Positions 46,454 to 55,436 of a DNA stretch of 64,000 nucleotides are shown one piece after another. Under the pieces are notes generated by a model, which was given only the letters and a program-made list of their open reading frames with translations, did not search any database and was not told the origin of the DNA. The stretch lies in contig JAFEFN010000014.1 of NCBI GenBank assembly GCA_018240525.1, positions 1-64,000 of the forward strand. Direction: 5' to 3'. Origin of the DNA: Pseudomonadota bacterium (lineage in GTDB: Bacteria; Pseudomonadota; Gammaproteobacteria; Steroidobacterales; Steroidobacteraceae). The translations under genes were made by a program, and so were the position numbers. The first letter of the stretch is position 1. The number at the start of each line of letters is the position of its first letter.

Positions 46454-48544
46454 TCACAGGCTGGCGATGTGCTGCAGCGCGCGCGTGATGCGCGCGACGC
46501 TCGGGACGGCTGCATCCAGCAGTCCCAGGTTGTGCGGGCTCGGGATGTTGGGCATCGCCAGCCGCTCGATGGGTGCCTCGAGGCTGAAGAAATTCTCCTG
46601 CGCGAGCGTGGCGGCGATCTCCGCTCCAAAGCCGGCGGTGAGGTTGTCCTCGTGCACGATGACGCAACGGCGGGTCTTTGTCACCGAGTCCTGCACGGCC
46701 GCCTTGTCCCAGGGGGCCAGGGTGCGCAGGTCGATCACCTCGGCATCCACCTGCGAGGCCGCGGCGGCCTGTTCGCAGCGCTCGACCATCGCCCCCCAGG
46801 TGATGACGGTGAGCTCGCTGCCGGCGCGCACGGTGCGCGCGCGCCCGAAGGGCACCACGAACTCGTCCCCGGGATAGGGGCGGCGCGCCCAGGCCGCATC
46901 GAGCATCGCGCGGTGCTCGAAGAAGATCACCGGGTCGTTGCCGCGCAGCGCCGAGCGCAGCAGGCCCACCGCATCCTCCGCATTGCAGGGCACGGCGACC
47001 TGCCAGCCGACCCCGTGCACCCAGGCCACCTCGTTGGTCTGGCTGTGCCAGGGGTCGCCGACCTTGAAGAACCCGCCGGGCATGCGCACCACGATCGGCG
47101 CCGCATAGCGGTTGCCCGTGCGCCAGCGCATGGTGCCGCAGTCGTTGAGCTGCTCGGCGGCAGGCTCGGCGTACTTGCGGAACTGGATCTCCGCCACCGG
47201 CCGCAGCCCCGCCAGCGCCATGCCGACCGCGCGGCCGATGATGCCCTCCTCGGACAGGCTGGTGTCGAACACGCGCTCGGGGCCGTACTTGTCCTGCAGC
47301 CCGAGCGTGGCGCCGTGCACCCCGCCCTTCGGGCCGACGTCCTCGCCGAACACCAGCATGCGGCGGTTCAGCGCGAGCTCCACATCGAGCGTGCGGCGGA
47401 TGGCGGTGAGCATGTTGGTGCGCGCCGGCTCCGGGTGCGCCGTCATCGTCCCCGGCGGCAGCGCGACCCCTTCGGGCAGCAGGCCGCCCTGGCGCTGCGG
47501 CGCGCCCGGCTCGGAGTAGACGAAGCGGGTCAGCTGCTGCGGATCCGGCGCCGGCTGGGCGATGGCGCGCTCGATGGCCGCCTCGACCTGCGCCCGCGCC
47601 TCGGCGGCGAGCGCGCTCCACTGCCCCTCGCTCATCTGCGCGGGCACCAGGTACGCGTGCAGGCGCGCGAGCGGGTCGCGCGCGGTCTCCTCGCGCAGCA
47701 GCTGCTCGGACTTGTAGGCCTGCGTGTCCTGGCCGGAGTGGCCGGACAGGCGCGGCACCTTCAGCCGCAGCAGCACCGGCGCGCGCGCCGCGCGCACCTG
47801 CGCCACCGCCTGCGCGGTCAGCCGCGCCGCCTCGGCAGGATCCGCGCCGTCGCCCTGCAGGATGCACAGCCCCGAGAAGGCGGCGAGGTTCGCGACGATG
47901 TCGCCGCCGGGGGTCTGCAGGCGCGACGGGACCGAGATCCCGTAGCCGTTGTCCTCGACGTAGAACAGCTGCGGCAGCTTCAGGGTCGTGGCGATGTTGA
48001 GGGCGGCCCAGAAGCCGTTGGTGGCGGTCGAGGCCTCCCCGCCGAGCACGACGGCGATGCTGCGCGCGTAAGAAGGATCCTGGAGCACCTCGTGGCGGTA
48101 GCGGATCGCCTGGGCCCAGCCGGTGGCCGGGGTGTACTGCGCGCCGACGCCGCCGGCGGCGGGGAGCACGCTCGGGCCGCCCGCCCCGGGGCGGTTGAAG
48201 ACCACGCCGATGTCGCGGCCCCCGGTGCAGGATCCCGCGCGCATCAGCGGGCCGGCGGCCAGTTCCTCCAGGTCCGCCCCCAGGGCGAGCATCATCGGCC
48301 GCGAGCGGTAGTACACGCTCACCCCGTCGTGCGGATCGGTGAGCAGCCGGCCGAGCAGGATCTGCGCCAGATCGTGGCCGCGCGCGCAGAACTGGTAGAG
48401 CACCTTGCGCTCCGGCAGCAGGCGCGTCTGCTCGATGTCATCGAGGCTGCGCGAGTGGTGCAGCAGGCGTGCGACCCAGGCCCAGTCCGGCTGCGCGGCA
48501 TCGCCGGTCGGCGGGGAGGTCAGCGGGGCGATGCGTGCGGCCAT
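46454..48544 (-). CDS. 2-oxoacid dehydrogenase E1, alpha and beta subunits fused
   Basis: A 696-residue thiamine-diphosphate enzyme joining E1-alpha (about 1-335) and E1-beta (about 360-696). The alpha part has YYRSRPMMLALG and the ThDP-binding loop GGEASTATNGFWAALN, with GGEA in place of the common GDGA, then EDNGYGISVP. The beta part has NRRMLVFGEDVGPKGGVHGA, FDTSLSEEGIIGRAVGMALA and VIDLRTLAPWD. It resembles branched-chain 2-oxoacid dehydrogenases. ATG at 48544 starts just before conserved sequence; a longer frame to 48598 is unlikely. It is divergent from the Lrp-type gene. Confidence 0.9.
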   Translation of the reverse strand: MAARIAPLTSPPTGDAAQPDWAWVARLLHHSRSLDDIEQTRLLPERKVLYQFCARGHDLAQILLGRLLTDPHDGVSVYYRSRPMMLALGADLEELAAGPLMRAGSCTGGRDIGVVFNRPGAGGPSVLPAAGGVGAQYTPATGWAQAIRYRHEVLQDPSYARSIAVVLGGEASTATNGFWAALNIATTLKLPQLFYVEDNGYGISVPSRLQTPGGDIVANLAAFSGLCILQGDGADPAEAARLTAQAVAQVRAARAPVLLRLKVPRLSGHSGQDTQAYKSEQLLREETARDPLARLHAYLVPAQMSEGQWSALAAEARAQVEAAIERAIAQPAPDPQQLTRFVYSEPGAPQRQGGLLPEGVALPPGTMTAHPEPARTNMLTAIRRTLDVELALNRRMLVFGEDVGPKGGVHGATLGLQDKYGPERVFDTSLSEEGIIGRAVGMALAGLRPVAEIQFRKYAEPAAEQLNDCGTMRWRTGNRYAAPIVVRMPGGFFKVGDPWHSQTNEVAWVHGVGWQVAVPCNAEDAVGLLRSALRGNDPVIFFEHRAMLDAAWARRPYPGDEFVVPFGRARTVRAGSELTVITWGAMVERCEQAAAASQVDAEVIDLRTLAPWDKAAVQDSVTKTRRCVIVHEDNLTAGFGAEIAATLAQENFFSLEAPIERLAMPNIPSPHNLGLLDAAVPSVARITRALQHIASL

Positions 48545-48632
48545 GGCGATCTCGGGGGTGCTGCAACCGACCGCAAGTCTATGCCCCGCACGGTGCAATT
48601 ATCTTTCCCTGATTGCCGCATTTCGGGGATAT

Positions 48633-48651
48633 TTGGCAATATTATTGCCAA
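48633..48651. promoter_or_regulatory. 19-base palindrome TTGGCAATATTATTGCCAA between E1 and lrp genes
   Basis: Nine-base arms around a central T, in an AT-rich patch inside very GC-rich DNA, midway between the divergent E1 and Lrp-type genes. Perfect dyads with AT centres are typical of Lrp/AsnC operators. It is probably the site of the adjacent regulator, controlling itself and the E1-E2-paaK operon. A further half-site ATTGCC is at 48612-48617. Confidence 0.65.
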
Positions 48652-48670
48652 TTCACCGCAAGGCGCCCCC

Positions 48671-49138
48671 ATGCCCAAGAGTCTCGACCGCCTGGACCGC
48701 CGCATCCTCGAGGAGCTGCAGGCCGACGCCCGCATCGCCAACCAGGAACTCGCCAAGCGGGTGGGGCTGTCGCCGGCGCCGTGCTGGCGGCGGCTGCGGC
48801 GCCTGGAGAGCGAGGGCTTCATCCAGGGATACGCCACGCTGCTGCACGCCGGCGCGATCGGCCTGCCGATCCAGGCGTACGCGCTGGTCTCCCTCGAGAA
48901 CCACCACCCCGAGTCGGTGCGCCAGTTCGACCAGCGCGTGAAGGAGCGGCCCGAGGTGCTCGAGTGCCACTCGATGAGCGGCGCCAACGACTACCTGCTG
49001 CGCATCGTCGCGGCCAGCATGGAGGCCTACGAGCACTTCCTCTCGACGCAGCTGCTGCAGCTGGCGGCGGTGCGTTCAGTCAACACCAGCTTCGTGCTCA
49101 GGACGAAGAAGGCGACGACTCGCCTGCCCGTCGGCTGA
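48671..49138 (+). CDS. Lrp/AsnC-family regulator next to the oxoacid dehydrogenase
   Basis: A 155-residue regulator. The helix-turn-helix (residues 5-55) is LDRLDRRILEELQADARIAN, then ELAKRVGLSPAPCWRRLRRL. The RAM effector domain has AYALVSLENHHPESVRQF and ECHSMSGANDYLLRIVA. BkdR-like control of the divergent E1-E2-paaK operon is inferred from position and the palindrome. Its 3' end overlaps the convergent TPR gene by 63 bases. Confidence 0.88.
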   Translation: MPKSLDRLDRRILEELQADARIANQELAKRVGLSPAPCWRRLRRLESEGFIQGYATLLHAGAIGLPIQAYALVSLENHHPESVRQFDQRVKERPEVLECHSMSGANDYLLRIVAASMEAYEHFLSTQLLQLAAVRSVNTSFVLRTKKATTRLPVG

Positions 49139-50860
49139 GGCGCGGTGCTGGCACTCGCAGCTGGCGGTATCGACCCCGGCATACCAGAACGCGGACCCCG
49201 GCAGCGCGACGTCCGCGTGCTGCCAGGCCCGCTGCTGCTGGTGCCGCACCCGGGCCGCCTCGGCGGAGCGGCCCTGGCGCGCCAGCGCCGCCGCCAGCCC
49301 GTACAGTGACCAGCCGTTGGCGGGGTTGCGCCGCAGGTCCTCGCGGTAGACCTGCTCGGCCTCGCGCGCGCGCCCGGCGATCAGCAGCTGCGCGCCGAGC
49401 AGGTGGCGCACCGGGAAGAACCAGTCGGAGGGCTCGTTGTAGGCCAGCCGGTCCTCGGCGGCCACCGCCTGCTCCAGCCACTGCACGGCCCCGGCATCGT
49501 CCGCCTCGGAGGCGGCCACGCGCGCGGCCACCACCGGTGCGGCGACGGCGACCAGGTCCTTGAGCGTGTTGAAGCCGCCCATCGTATCGGCGGGCGCCGC
49601 AGCGGCCAGCGCCTGCAGCCCGGCGAGCGCGGTGCGGGCCTCGGCCAGCCGGCCGCGCGCCGCGAGCGCCACGCCCCGCCCGTAGAGGTACGCGGCGGTG
49701 AGCCCGGGGGCGCCCGGCGGGGGCGCCTGCACGGCGATCATCTCGTCCCAGAGCCCGAAGCGCACGAGCGCGGCGTACTGCTGCGAGAGGTTCCAGCCCG
49801 AGTCGCCCATCGCCAGCAGCATCGGCAGCGGGATGGCGTCGTCGACGTTCAGCACCGCGGCGAGGGTCTCCGCCTTGCGCCCTTCCATCGCGGTCGAGAA
49901 GGCCAGGAAGGAGTAGTTGTGCGCGAGGTACATCGCGTAGTAATCCGGCGCGCTGGTGCTGGCGAAGTAGGCCTTGTCGGCCGCCGCCCCCAGGCGGTTG
50001 GCCTCCGCGGCGTCCTCGTAGCGCCCCACCCGCTGCATGATGTGCGCGGGCATGTGCTCGAGGTGGCCCGCCGCGGGCATCATGCCGCGCAAGCGCTCGG
50101 CGGCGGCCACCCCCTGGGCCGGATCGGGCGAGGCCTCGACGACGTGGACGTAGTAATGGTTGGCGCCCGGGTGCGCGGGATCCCGCTTGAGCACCGACTC
50201 CAGGCGCGACTGGATCTCCAGGGTGCCCGCGGCCGGGTGGCCCTGCGCGTCCCACAGCTTCCAGGCGTGCACCCCCATGCCCGCCTCGGCGCACAGCACC
50301 TGCACGTCGAGGTCATCCGGGAAGCGCGCCGCCACCGCGCGCATCGCCTGCGCATACGCCTCGGCCAGTAAAGCCCCCTGCTCGGCGGTGGGCGGCTGCG
50401 CGCTCGGGTAGCGTGCGGTGAGCGCCCCGATCAGCGCCTGCTCGACCGGCGAGGCGTGCGCGGCGTGCGCCTGCGCCTGCTGCAGCGCCTGCCAGGCGAC
50501 CTGCGTGCGCTCCCCGGCCACCGCCGGCAGGTTGTAGTTGGGGCCGACGGTGAGCGCCACGCCCCACAGGCAGATCGCACAGTCAGGGTCCAGCCGGGCC
50601 GCCTCGGCGAAGGAGCGCGTCGACTCGTCGTGGTTGAAGGCGTACAGGAAGCGCATGCCCTGGTCGAAGTACTGCTGCGCGAGCGGCACCGAGGTGCCGA
50701 TGGTGCGGTGGAAGCTGCCGAGCCCCTCGTACAGGCGGGCCCCGTGCGCCCAGTCCGCCACCGTCGCCGGCACGCCCATCGCGTGCGCGGGCGGGGTGTC
50801 GGCCCGCGCGGGCGGGAGGCAGGCGAGGACGGCGGTCAGTGCAGCCGCGAGGATCTTCAT
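49076..50860 (-). CDS. Exported TPR-repeat protein
   Basis: A 594-residue protein with a signal peptide (MKILAAALTAVLACLPPARA). The mature part is built from tetratricopeptide-like helices: FDQGMRFLYAFNHDESTRSF, then AEAARLDPDCAICLWGVAL; and REAEQVYREDLRRNPANGWS, then LYGLAAALARQGRSAEA. Its first motif (Q-Y-F-D-Q-G-M-R-F-L-Y-A-F-N-H) recurs in a widespread family of unknown function with HMPAHI (here at HLEHMPAHIMQRVGRYEDA). It begins 1 base after the FadB-like gene ends. Role unknown. Confidence 0.8.
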   Translation of the reverse strand: MKILAAALTAVLACLPPARADTPPAHAMGVPATVADWAHGARLYEGLGSFHRTIGTSVPLAQQYFDQGMRFLYAFNHDESTRSFAEAARLDPDCAICLWGVALTVGPNYNLPAVAGERTQVAWQALQQAQAHAAHASPVEQALIGALTARYPSAQPPTAEQGALLAEAYAQAMRAVAARFPDDLDVQVLCAEAGMGVHAWKLWDAQGHPAAGTLEIQSRLESVLKRDPAHPGANHYYVHVVEASPDPAQGVAAAERLRGMMPAAGHLEHMPAHIMQRVGRYEDAAEANRLGAAADKAYFASTSAPDYYAMYLAHNYSFLAFSTAMEGRKAETLAAVLNVDDAIPLPMLLAMGDSGWNLSQQYAALVRFGLWDEMIAVQAPPPGAPGLTAAYLYGRGVALAARGRLAEARTALAGLQALAAAAPADTMGGFNTLKDLVAVAAPVVAARVAASEADDAGAVQWLEQAVAAEDRLAYNEPSDWFFPVRHLLGAQLLIAGRAREAEQVYREDLRRNPANGWSLYGLAAALARQGRSAEAARVRHQQQRAWQHADVALPGSAFWYAGVDTASCECQHRASADGQASRRLLRPEHEAGVD

Positions 50861-50861
50861 A

Positions 50862-52889
50862 TCAGGCCTCTCCCCAGCCACCGCGCGCGGCAGCTCGCAC
50901 AAGGTATGCCGATGGGCCCCAGCGCGCCCCGTGCCGGCGCGCGAGCGTCTGCGCGGTCGCCACGACGCGCTCGAGCCCGCTGCGTTCGGCCCAGAACATC
51001 GGGCCGCCCCGCCAGGCCGGAAAACCGTAGCCGTTGACGTACACGATGTCCACATCGCCGGTGCGCAGCGCGATGCCCTCCTCCACCAGCTGCGCGCCGG
51101 CGTTGACCAGCGGGTGCAGCAGGCGGTCGAGGATCTCGGCATCGGCGATCGGGCGGCGCACGATCCGAAGCTCGCGCGAGACCGACTCGATGAGGGCCTG
51201 CACCTCCGGATCGGGCAGGCGCGTGCGGCCCTCGTAGCGGTAGAAGCCCTTGCCGGCCTTCTGGCCGAGGCGGCCCGCGGCCACCAGGCGCTCCAGGACC
51301 GGCGACCAGCGCTCGTCGGGGGGCAGCGTGCGGCTCCTGCGGATGAGCAGGCCGACGTCGTTGCCGGCCAGGTCGCGCACCGCGAGCGGCCCCATGGCGA
51401 AGCCGAACCCCTCGATCACGCGGTCGATCTGCTCCGGCGTCGCGCCCTCCTCGAGCAGGAACTCCGCCTCCAGCCCGTAGAACATGAGCATGCGGTTGCC
51501 GATGAAGCCGTCGGCGTTGCCGGCGAGCACGGTCACCTTGCCGAGGGTCTGGCCGAGCTGCATCACCGTGCGGATCACCTGCGCGGAAGTGGCCCGGCCG
51601 CGCACGTTCTCCAGGAGCTTCATGACGTGCGCGGGGCTGAAGAAGTGCGTGCCGACCACCTGCTGCGGCCGGCTCGTGCTGGCGGCGATCGCATCGATGT
51701 CCAGCGTCGAGGTGTTGGTGGCGAGGATCGCCTGCGGGGCGGCCACCCGGTCCAGGCGCGCGAACACCTCGCGCTTGACCTCAAGATCCTCGAACACCGC
51801 CTCGACGATGATGTCGGCGGCGGACAGCGCCTCGTACCCGGTGGCGCCGCGGATGCGCTGCAGGGCCGCCGCGGCGCGCGCCGGGGCCAGGCTGCCGCGC
51901 TGCACCGAAGCCTCGTAGTTTCCGCGGATGAGGGCCATGCCGCGCTCGAGCGCCTCGCCCGACACCTCCAGCAGCGTGACCGGGATGCCGGCGTTGGCGA
52001 AGGACATCGCGATCCCGCCGCCCATGGTGCCCGCGCCGATGACCGCGGCGGTGCGGATCGGCAGCGGCTCGCCCGGGGCGAGTCCCGGGATGGTCTGCGC
52101 CGCGCGCTGAGCGGCCGCGACGTGCCGGAGCGCCTGGTGCTGCTCGCCCTCGCGGCACGCCGCGTAGAGTGCGGCCACGCGCGCGCGCGCCTGCGCGGGG
52201 GGCAGGCTGCTCAGTGCCTCCACGGCATCGATGACGGACAGCGGCGCGAGCTGCCCGCGCACGCGCGCCCGGACCTTGCCGCGCAGCGCGGCGTATCCGG
52301 CCGCATCGGGCGGCGGCGCCGCGCGCGTCGCTGCATCGTCCTCGGGACCCTGGTCGCCGTCTTCAGGATTGCGCGCAAAGGCGAGCGCGGCCTCCAGCCC
52401 CGTCTCCCCCAGCGCATCCAGGAGCCCGGCCCGCGCGGCCCGCGCGGCGTCGAGGAAGTTGCCGCCGCTCAGGGCCTCGATGGTCTCCTGGGCACCCATG
52501 CGCTTCAGCGCCGCCTCGATGACCGCGGGGGCCGGAATCAGCCCCGACTTCACTTCCGGGAAGCCGAGCGCGCTGCCCGGGCCGCCGATGCACCAGCGGC
52601 AGGCGAGCAGCAGCTGCAGCGCGGGGCCGCTGACCGCGCCCTCGACCGCGCCGAGCACCGGCTTGCCCGGTGCCTGGAGGCTTTCGCAGGCGCGTTGCAG
52701 CGCCGCCGGCTCCGGCTCCGCCGCCCAGGCGCCGAACACCCCGGCCAGCACCACCGCCTGCGCGGCCGCCTCGCCCTGCGCGCGCTGCACCAGGGCCGGC
52801 AGCTCGGGCAGGAAGTCCGCGGAGGATGCCGCCTGCGCCGGCTGGATCACGGCGATGCCATCATCGAGTCGATAGGTGAGCAGGGACAC
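50862..52889 (-). CDS. FadB/FadJ-like 3-hydroxyacyl-CoA dehydrogenase with degenerate hydratase domain
   Basis: A 675-residue two-domain protein. The C-terminal dehydrogenase is intact: NAD loop GAGTMG at 285-290, ILATNTSTLDI, GTHFFSPAHVMKLLE with the catalytic His, and GFPAWRGGPMFWAE at the end. The N-terminal crotonase domain (1-190) looks inactive. The first catalytic Glu (E119 in E. coli FadB) is Q92 here, in GPALQL, and the oxyanion-hole FxAGAD segment is replaced by VFGAWAAEP. The second Glu is kept (E112 in GFPEVKSG). It could supply a PaaH-like step near the paa genes, but this is inference. Start GTG at 52889 has a GGAG site. Confidence 0.88.
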   Translation of the reverse strand: MSLLTYRLDDGIAVIQPAQAASSADFLPELPALVQRAQGEAAAQAVVLAGVFGAWAAEPEPAALQRACESLQAPGKPVLGAVEGAVSGPALQLLLACRWCIGGPGSALGFPEVKSGLIPAPAVIEAALKRMGAQETIEALSGGNFLDAARAARAGLLDALGETGLEAALAFARNPEDGDQGPEDDAATRAAPPPDAAGYAALRGKVRARVRGQLAPLSVIDAVEALSSLPPAQARARVAALYAACREGEQHQALRHVAAAQRAAQTIPGLAPGEPLPIRTAAVIGAGTMGGGIAMSFANAGIPVTLLEVSGEALERGMALIRGNYEASVQRGSLAPARAAAALQRIRGATGYEALSAADIIVEAVFEDLEVKREVFARLDRVAAPQAILATNTSTLDIDAIAASTSRPQQVVGTHFFSPAHVMKLLENVRGRATSAQVIRTVMQLGQTLGKVTVLAGNADGFIGNRMLMFYGLEAEFLLEEGATPEQIDRVIEGFGFAMGPLAVRDLAGNDVGLLIRRSRTLPPDERWSPVLERLVAAGRLGQKAGKGFYRYEGRTRLPDPEVQALIESVSRELRIVRRPIADAEILDRLLHPLVNAGAQLVEEGIALRTGDVDIVYVNGYGFPAWRGGPMFWAERSGLERVVATAQTLARRHGARWGPSAYLVRAAARGGWGEA

Positions 52890-52956
52890 GCGCGCTCCGG
52901 TCGGTGGATCGCGCGCATTGTACGTCGGCGCCCGCCGGGTGCCTGCGCGGGTGCGG

Positions 52957-52997
52957 AAAATGCAGCGGCCCCGCCGGCGCAGGACCGGCGGGGCCGC
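52957..52997 (-). terminator. Rho-independent-type terminator of yceI
   Basis: Perfect 13-base arms GCGGCCCCGCCGG (52965-52977) and its complement (52985-52997) with a 7-base loop lie 34 bases after the yceI stop. On the minus strand the stem is followed by TGCATTTTCC, a short T-run. Confidence 0.7.
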
Positions 52998-53031
52998 GGT
53001 GAGGGTCGGCGCCGCGCGGCGGCGCGCGCGC

Positions 53032-53607
53032 TCAGTCGGCCCTGAGGGCCTCGACCTGGATGTTCAGCTTCACGTCCATCTTGAAGCCGTACTTGTCACC
53101 GAAGGTCATGCCGTAGTCGCTGCGCTGGAAGCTGCCCGAGGCGTCCGCGCCGCACACTTCCTTCTTGGTCAGCGGGTGCGGCATGCACTTGAAGGAGTTG
53201 ATCGTGAGGGTGAGCGGATGGGTGACCCCGTGGAGCGTGAACTGCCCCTGCACCTGCGTGGGCGCGCCGTTCTTGAAGTTCACGAGCGTGCCCTTGTAGG
53301 TGGCGGTCGGGTACTTGGCCACGTCGAACATGTCCGCCGACTGGGCGTGCTCGTTCAGCTTCGGCATGCCGAAGTCGATCGAGGTGGTGTCGACCGTGAC
53401 CTCCACCGTGCCCGTGCCCTTCTCCTTGTCCAGCACGACCGTGCCGGAGCTCTTGTCGAACTTGCCGCGCCACACTGACAGGCCCCCCATGTGGTCGCCC
53501 TCGAAGCTGGGGTAGGTATGGTTCGGGTCGATCTGGTAGGTGACCGGCTCGGCGAGCGCGGCGCCGGCGGCCAGGGTCAGCAGGGCCGCGGGCAGGACGA
53601 TCTTCAT
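53032..53607 (-). CDS. YceI-family periplasmic lipid-binding protein
   Basis: A 191-residue secreted protein. The signal peptide [18 protein letters not shown] ends near residue 20. The mature lipocalin-like barrel has [49 protein letters not shown] and [16 protein letters not shown], all YceI hallmarks. YceI proteins bind isoprenoid or fatty lipids in the periplasm. ATG at 53607 is preferred because GGAGGT is 8 bases upstream; GTG at 53610 is possible. It is a single-gene unit ended by the strong hairpin downstream. Confidence 0.92.
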   Translation of the reverse strand: MKIVLPAALLTLAAGAALAEPVTYQIDPNHTYPSFEGDHMGGLSVWRGKFDKSSGTVVLDKEKGTGTVEVTVDTTSIDFGMPKLNEHAQSADMFDVAKYPTATYKGTLVNFKNGAPTQVQGQFTLHGVTHPLTLTINSFKCMPHPLTKKEVCGADASGSFQRSDYGMTFGDKYGFKMDVKLNIQVEALRAD

Positions 53608-53661
53608 CACGGGGACCTCCGGGCGTGGGAAAAGTCGGGCTAGCCTAGCGAGCAGCGCGCA

Positions 53662-53701
53662 GGCCGGCCACCTCCCTTTGTGGGGACGGCCCTGGCCGGC
53701 C
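53662..53701. repeat. Inverted repeat downstream of ald
   Basis: Nine-base arms GGCCGGCCA (53662-53670) and TGGCCGGCC (53693-53701) flank a 22-base loop, immediately after the ald stop codon. No T-run follows, so it may act as an mRNA 3'-end stabiliser rather than an intrinsic terminator. Confidence 0.45.
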
Positions 53702-54811
53702 TCAGGCGGCCTGCCAGGGCCGCGCGGGCAGGCCCAGGGCCCGGGCCACCACCTCGTGCGTGATCGCCCCGGCGTGCACGTTCAGCCCGGCCGCGAGACC
53801 CGCATCGCGCCGCAGCGCCCCCTGCCAGCCCAGGTCGGCCAGCGCGCGCACGTAGGGCAGCGTGGCATTCGTCAGGGCGAACGTGGAGGTGCGCGGCACC
53901 GCCCCGGGCATGTTGGCGACGCAGTAGTGGATCACGCCATCGACGACGAAGGTCGGCTCGGCGTGGGTGGTCGGGTGGCTGGTCTCGAAGCAGCCGCCCT
54001 GGTCGATGGAGATGTCCACCAGCACCGCCCCGGGCTTCATGGTCTTCACCATGGCGCGGGTGATGAGCTTGGGCGCGGCGGCCCCGGCGACCAGCACCGC
54101 GCCGACCACCAGGTCGGCGTCCCGGACGAGGCGCTCGATCTCCGCCACCGTCGAGTAGAGGGTGCGCACGCTCGAGCCGAAGATCGAGGACAGCTCGCGC
54201 AGCCGGTTCACGGAGCGGTCCACGATCGTCACGTCCGCGCGCAGGCCGACCGCCATCTCCGCGGCATGCGTGCCCGAGACCCCGCCCCCCAGGATGACCA
54301 CCTTCGCCGGCGCCACGCCCGGGACCCCGCCCAGCAGCACGCCGAAGCCGCCGTTCGCCTTCTGCAGGCTCGCGGCACCGACCTGGATGGACATGCGCCC
54401 GGCGACTTCGCTCATCGGGGTGAGCAGCGGCAGCGAGCCGTTCGGGGCGGTGACGGTCTCGTAGGCGATGGCCGTGGCGCCGGACTTGATCAGGCCCTGC
54501 GCCTGCTCCGGGTCGGCCGCCAGGTGCAGGTAGGTGAACAGCACCTGGTCCTTGCGCAGCAGGGCGCACTCGGCCGGCTGCGGCTCCTTCACCTTCACCA
54601 CCATGTCGGCGCGGGCGAAGACCTCGGCGGCATCCGCGGCGATGGCCGCGCCCGCCGCCTGGTACTGGGCATCGTCGACGCCGATGCCGTTGCCGGCGCC
54701 GCTCTGCACCAGCACCTGGTGCCCGGCCCCGACCAGCTCGCGCACGCCGGCCGGCACCAGGCCCACCCGGTATTCATGGACCTTGATCTCGCGCGGAACG
54801 CCGATACGCAT
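53702..54811 (-). CDS. ald: Alanine dehydrogenase
   Basis: A 369-residue NAD-dependent enzyme, L-alanine to pyruvate and ammonia. [20 protein letters not shown] opens the family, with the substrate-binding Arg. [10 protein letters not shown] supplies the catalytic Lys and [10 protein letters not shown] the catalytic His. The Rossmann loop is [17 protein letters not shown], and [19 protein letters not shown] is near the end. Length matches Ald (about 370). It is divergent from an Lrp-type gene, the usual regulator of ald. Confidence 0.96.
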   Translation of the reverse strand: MRIGVPREIKVHEYRVGLVPAGVRELVGAGHQVLVQSGAGNGIGVDDAQYQAAGAAIAADAAEVFARADMVVKVKEPQPAECALLRKDQVLFTYLHLAADPEQAQGLIKSGATAIAYETVTAPNGSLPLLTPMSEVAGRMSIQVGAASLQKANGGFGVLLGGVPGVAPAKVVILGGGVSGTHAAEMAVGLRADVTIVDRSVNRLRELSSIFGSSVRTLYSTVAEIERLVRDADLVVGAVLVAGAAAPKLITRAMVKTMKPGAVLVDISIDQGGCFETSHPTTHAEPTFVVDGVIHYCVANMPGAVPRTSTFALTNATLPYVRALADLGWQGALRRDAGLAAGLNVHAGAITHEVVARALGLPARPWQAA

Positions 54812-54905
54812 GGCGGAACTCCCCCGTCTGGTTGTTGGCGGGCAAGGTTACGGCGCGAGCACCCACCGGGACTTGCGTAATGGCCCCCCTCTGGCGGGCC
54901 GCTGT

Positions 54906-54918
54906 GGCAGAATCTGCC
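54906..54918. promoter_or_regulatory. Palindrome GGCAGAATCTGCC between ald and lrp genes
   Basis: Six-base arms around a central A in the 142-base gap between ald and the divergent Lrp-type gene. The GGCA...TGCC ends resemble the TTGGCA...TGCCAA dyad by the other Lrp-type gene at 48633, so both may be Lrp-family sites. Confidence 0.45.
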
Positions 54919-54953
54919 GCCCAATCCCGGTTCTTCGACGGAACATTGCGCCC

Positions 54954-55436
54954 ATGGAGCTCGATCGCTACGATCGCGCCATCCTGCGACTGCTGCAGCA
55001 GGATGCCCGCATCACCAACACGCTCTTGGCCGGCAAGGTCAGCCTGTCCGAGTCCGCGTGCCTGCGCCGGGTGCGCGCGCTCGAGCAGTCGGGCCTGATC
55101 GAGGGCTACACCGCCCGCATCGACCAGAACAAGGCCGGCTTCCCGGTGAACGTGTTCGTGAACATCACGCTCGACCGGCAGAGCCAGCAGGGACTGGAGG
55201 CCTTCGAGAGCGCGGTGCGCCAGGTGCCCGAGGTCATGGAGTGCTACCTCATGACCGGCGAGCATGACTACCTCTTGCGCCTGGTGGTGGCCGACCTGGC
55301 CGACTTCGAGCGCATCCACAACCAGCACCTGACACGGCTGCCGAGCGTGACCCGCGTGCACTCGAGCTTCGCGATGCGCACCGTGACGCGCTCGCCGTCC
55401 CTGCCGCAGAAGGAGCCTGCGCCGCTCAGGCGCTGA
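54954..55436 (+). CDS. Lrp/AsnC-family regulator of alanine dehydrogenase
   Basis: A 160-residue Lrp-type regulator. The helix-turn-helix is LDRYDRAILRLLQQDARITN, then TLLAGKVSLSESACLRRVRAL; the RAM domain has VNVFVNITLDRQSQQGLEAF and ECYLMTGEHDYLLRLVVADL. It is about as different from the 48671 regulator as typical paralogues. Control of divergent ald is inferred from position. The 3' end overlaps the quinone oxidoreductase gene by 11 bases. Confidence 0.9.
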   Translation: MELDRYDRAILRLLQQDARITNTLLAGKVSLSESACLRRVRALEQSGLIEGYTARIDQNKAGFPVNVFVNITLDRQSQQGLEAFESAVRQVPEVMECYLMTGEHDYLLRLVVADLADFERIHNQHLTRLPSVTRVHSSFAMRTVTRSPSLPQKEPAPLRR

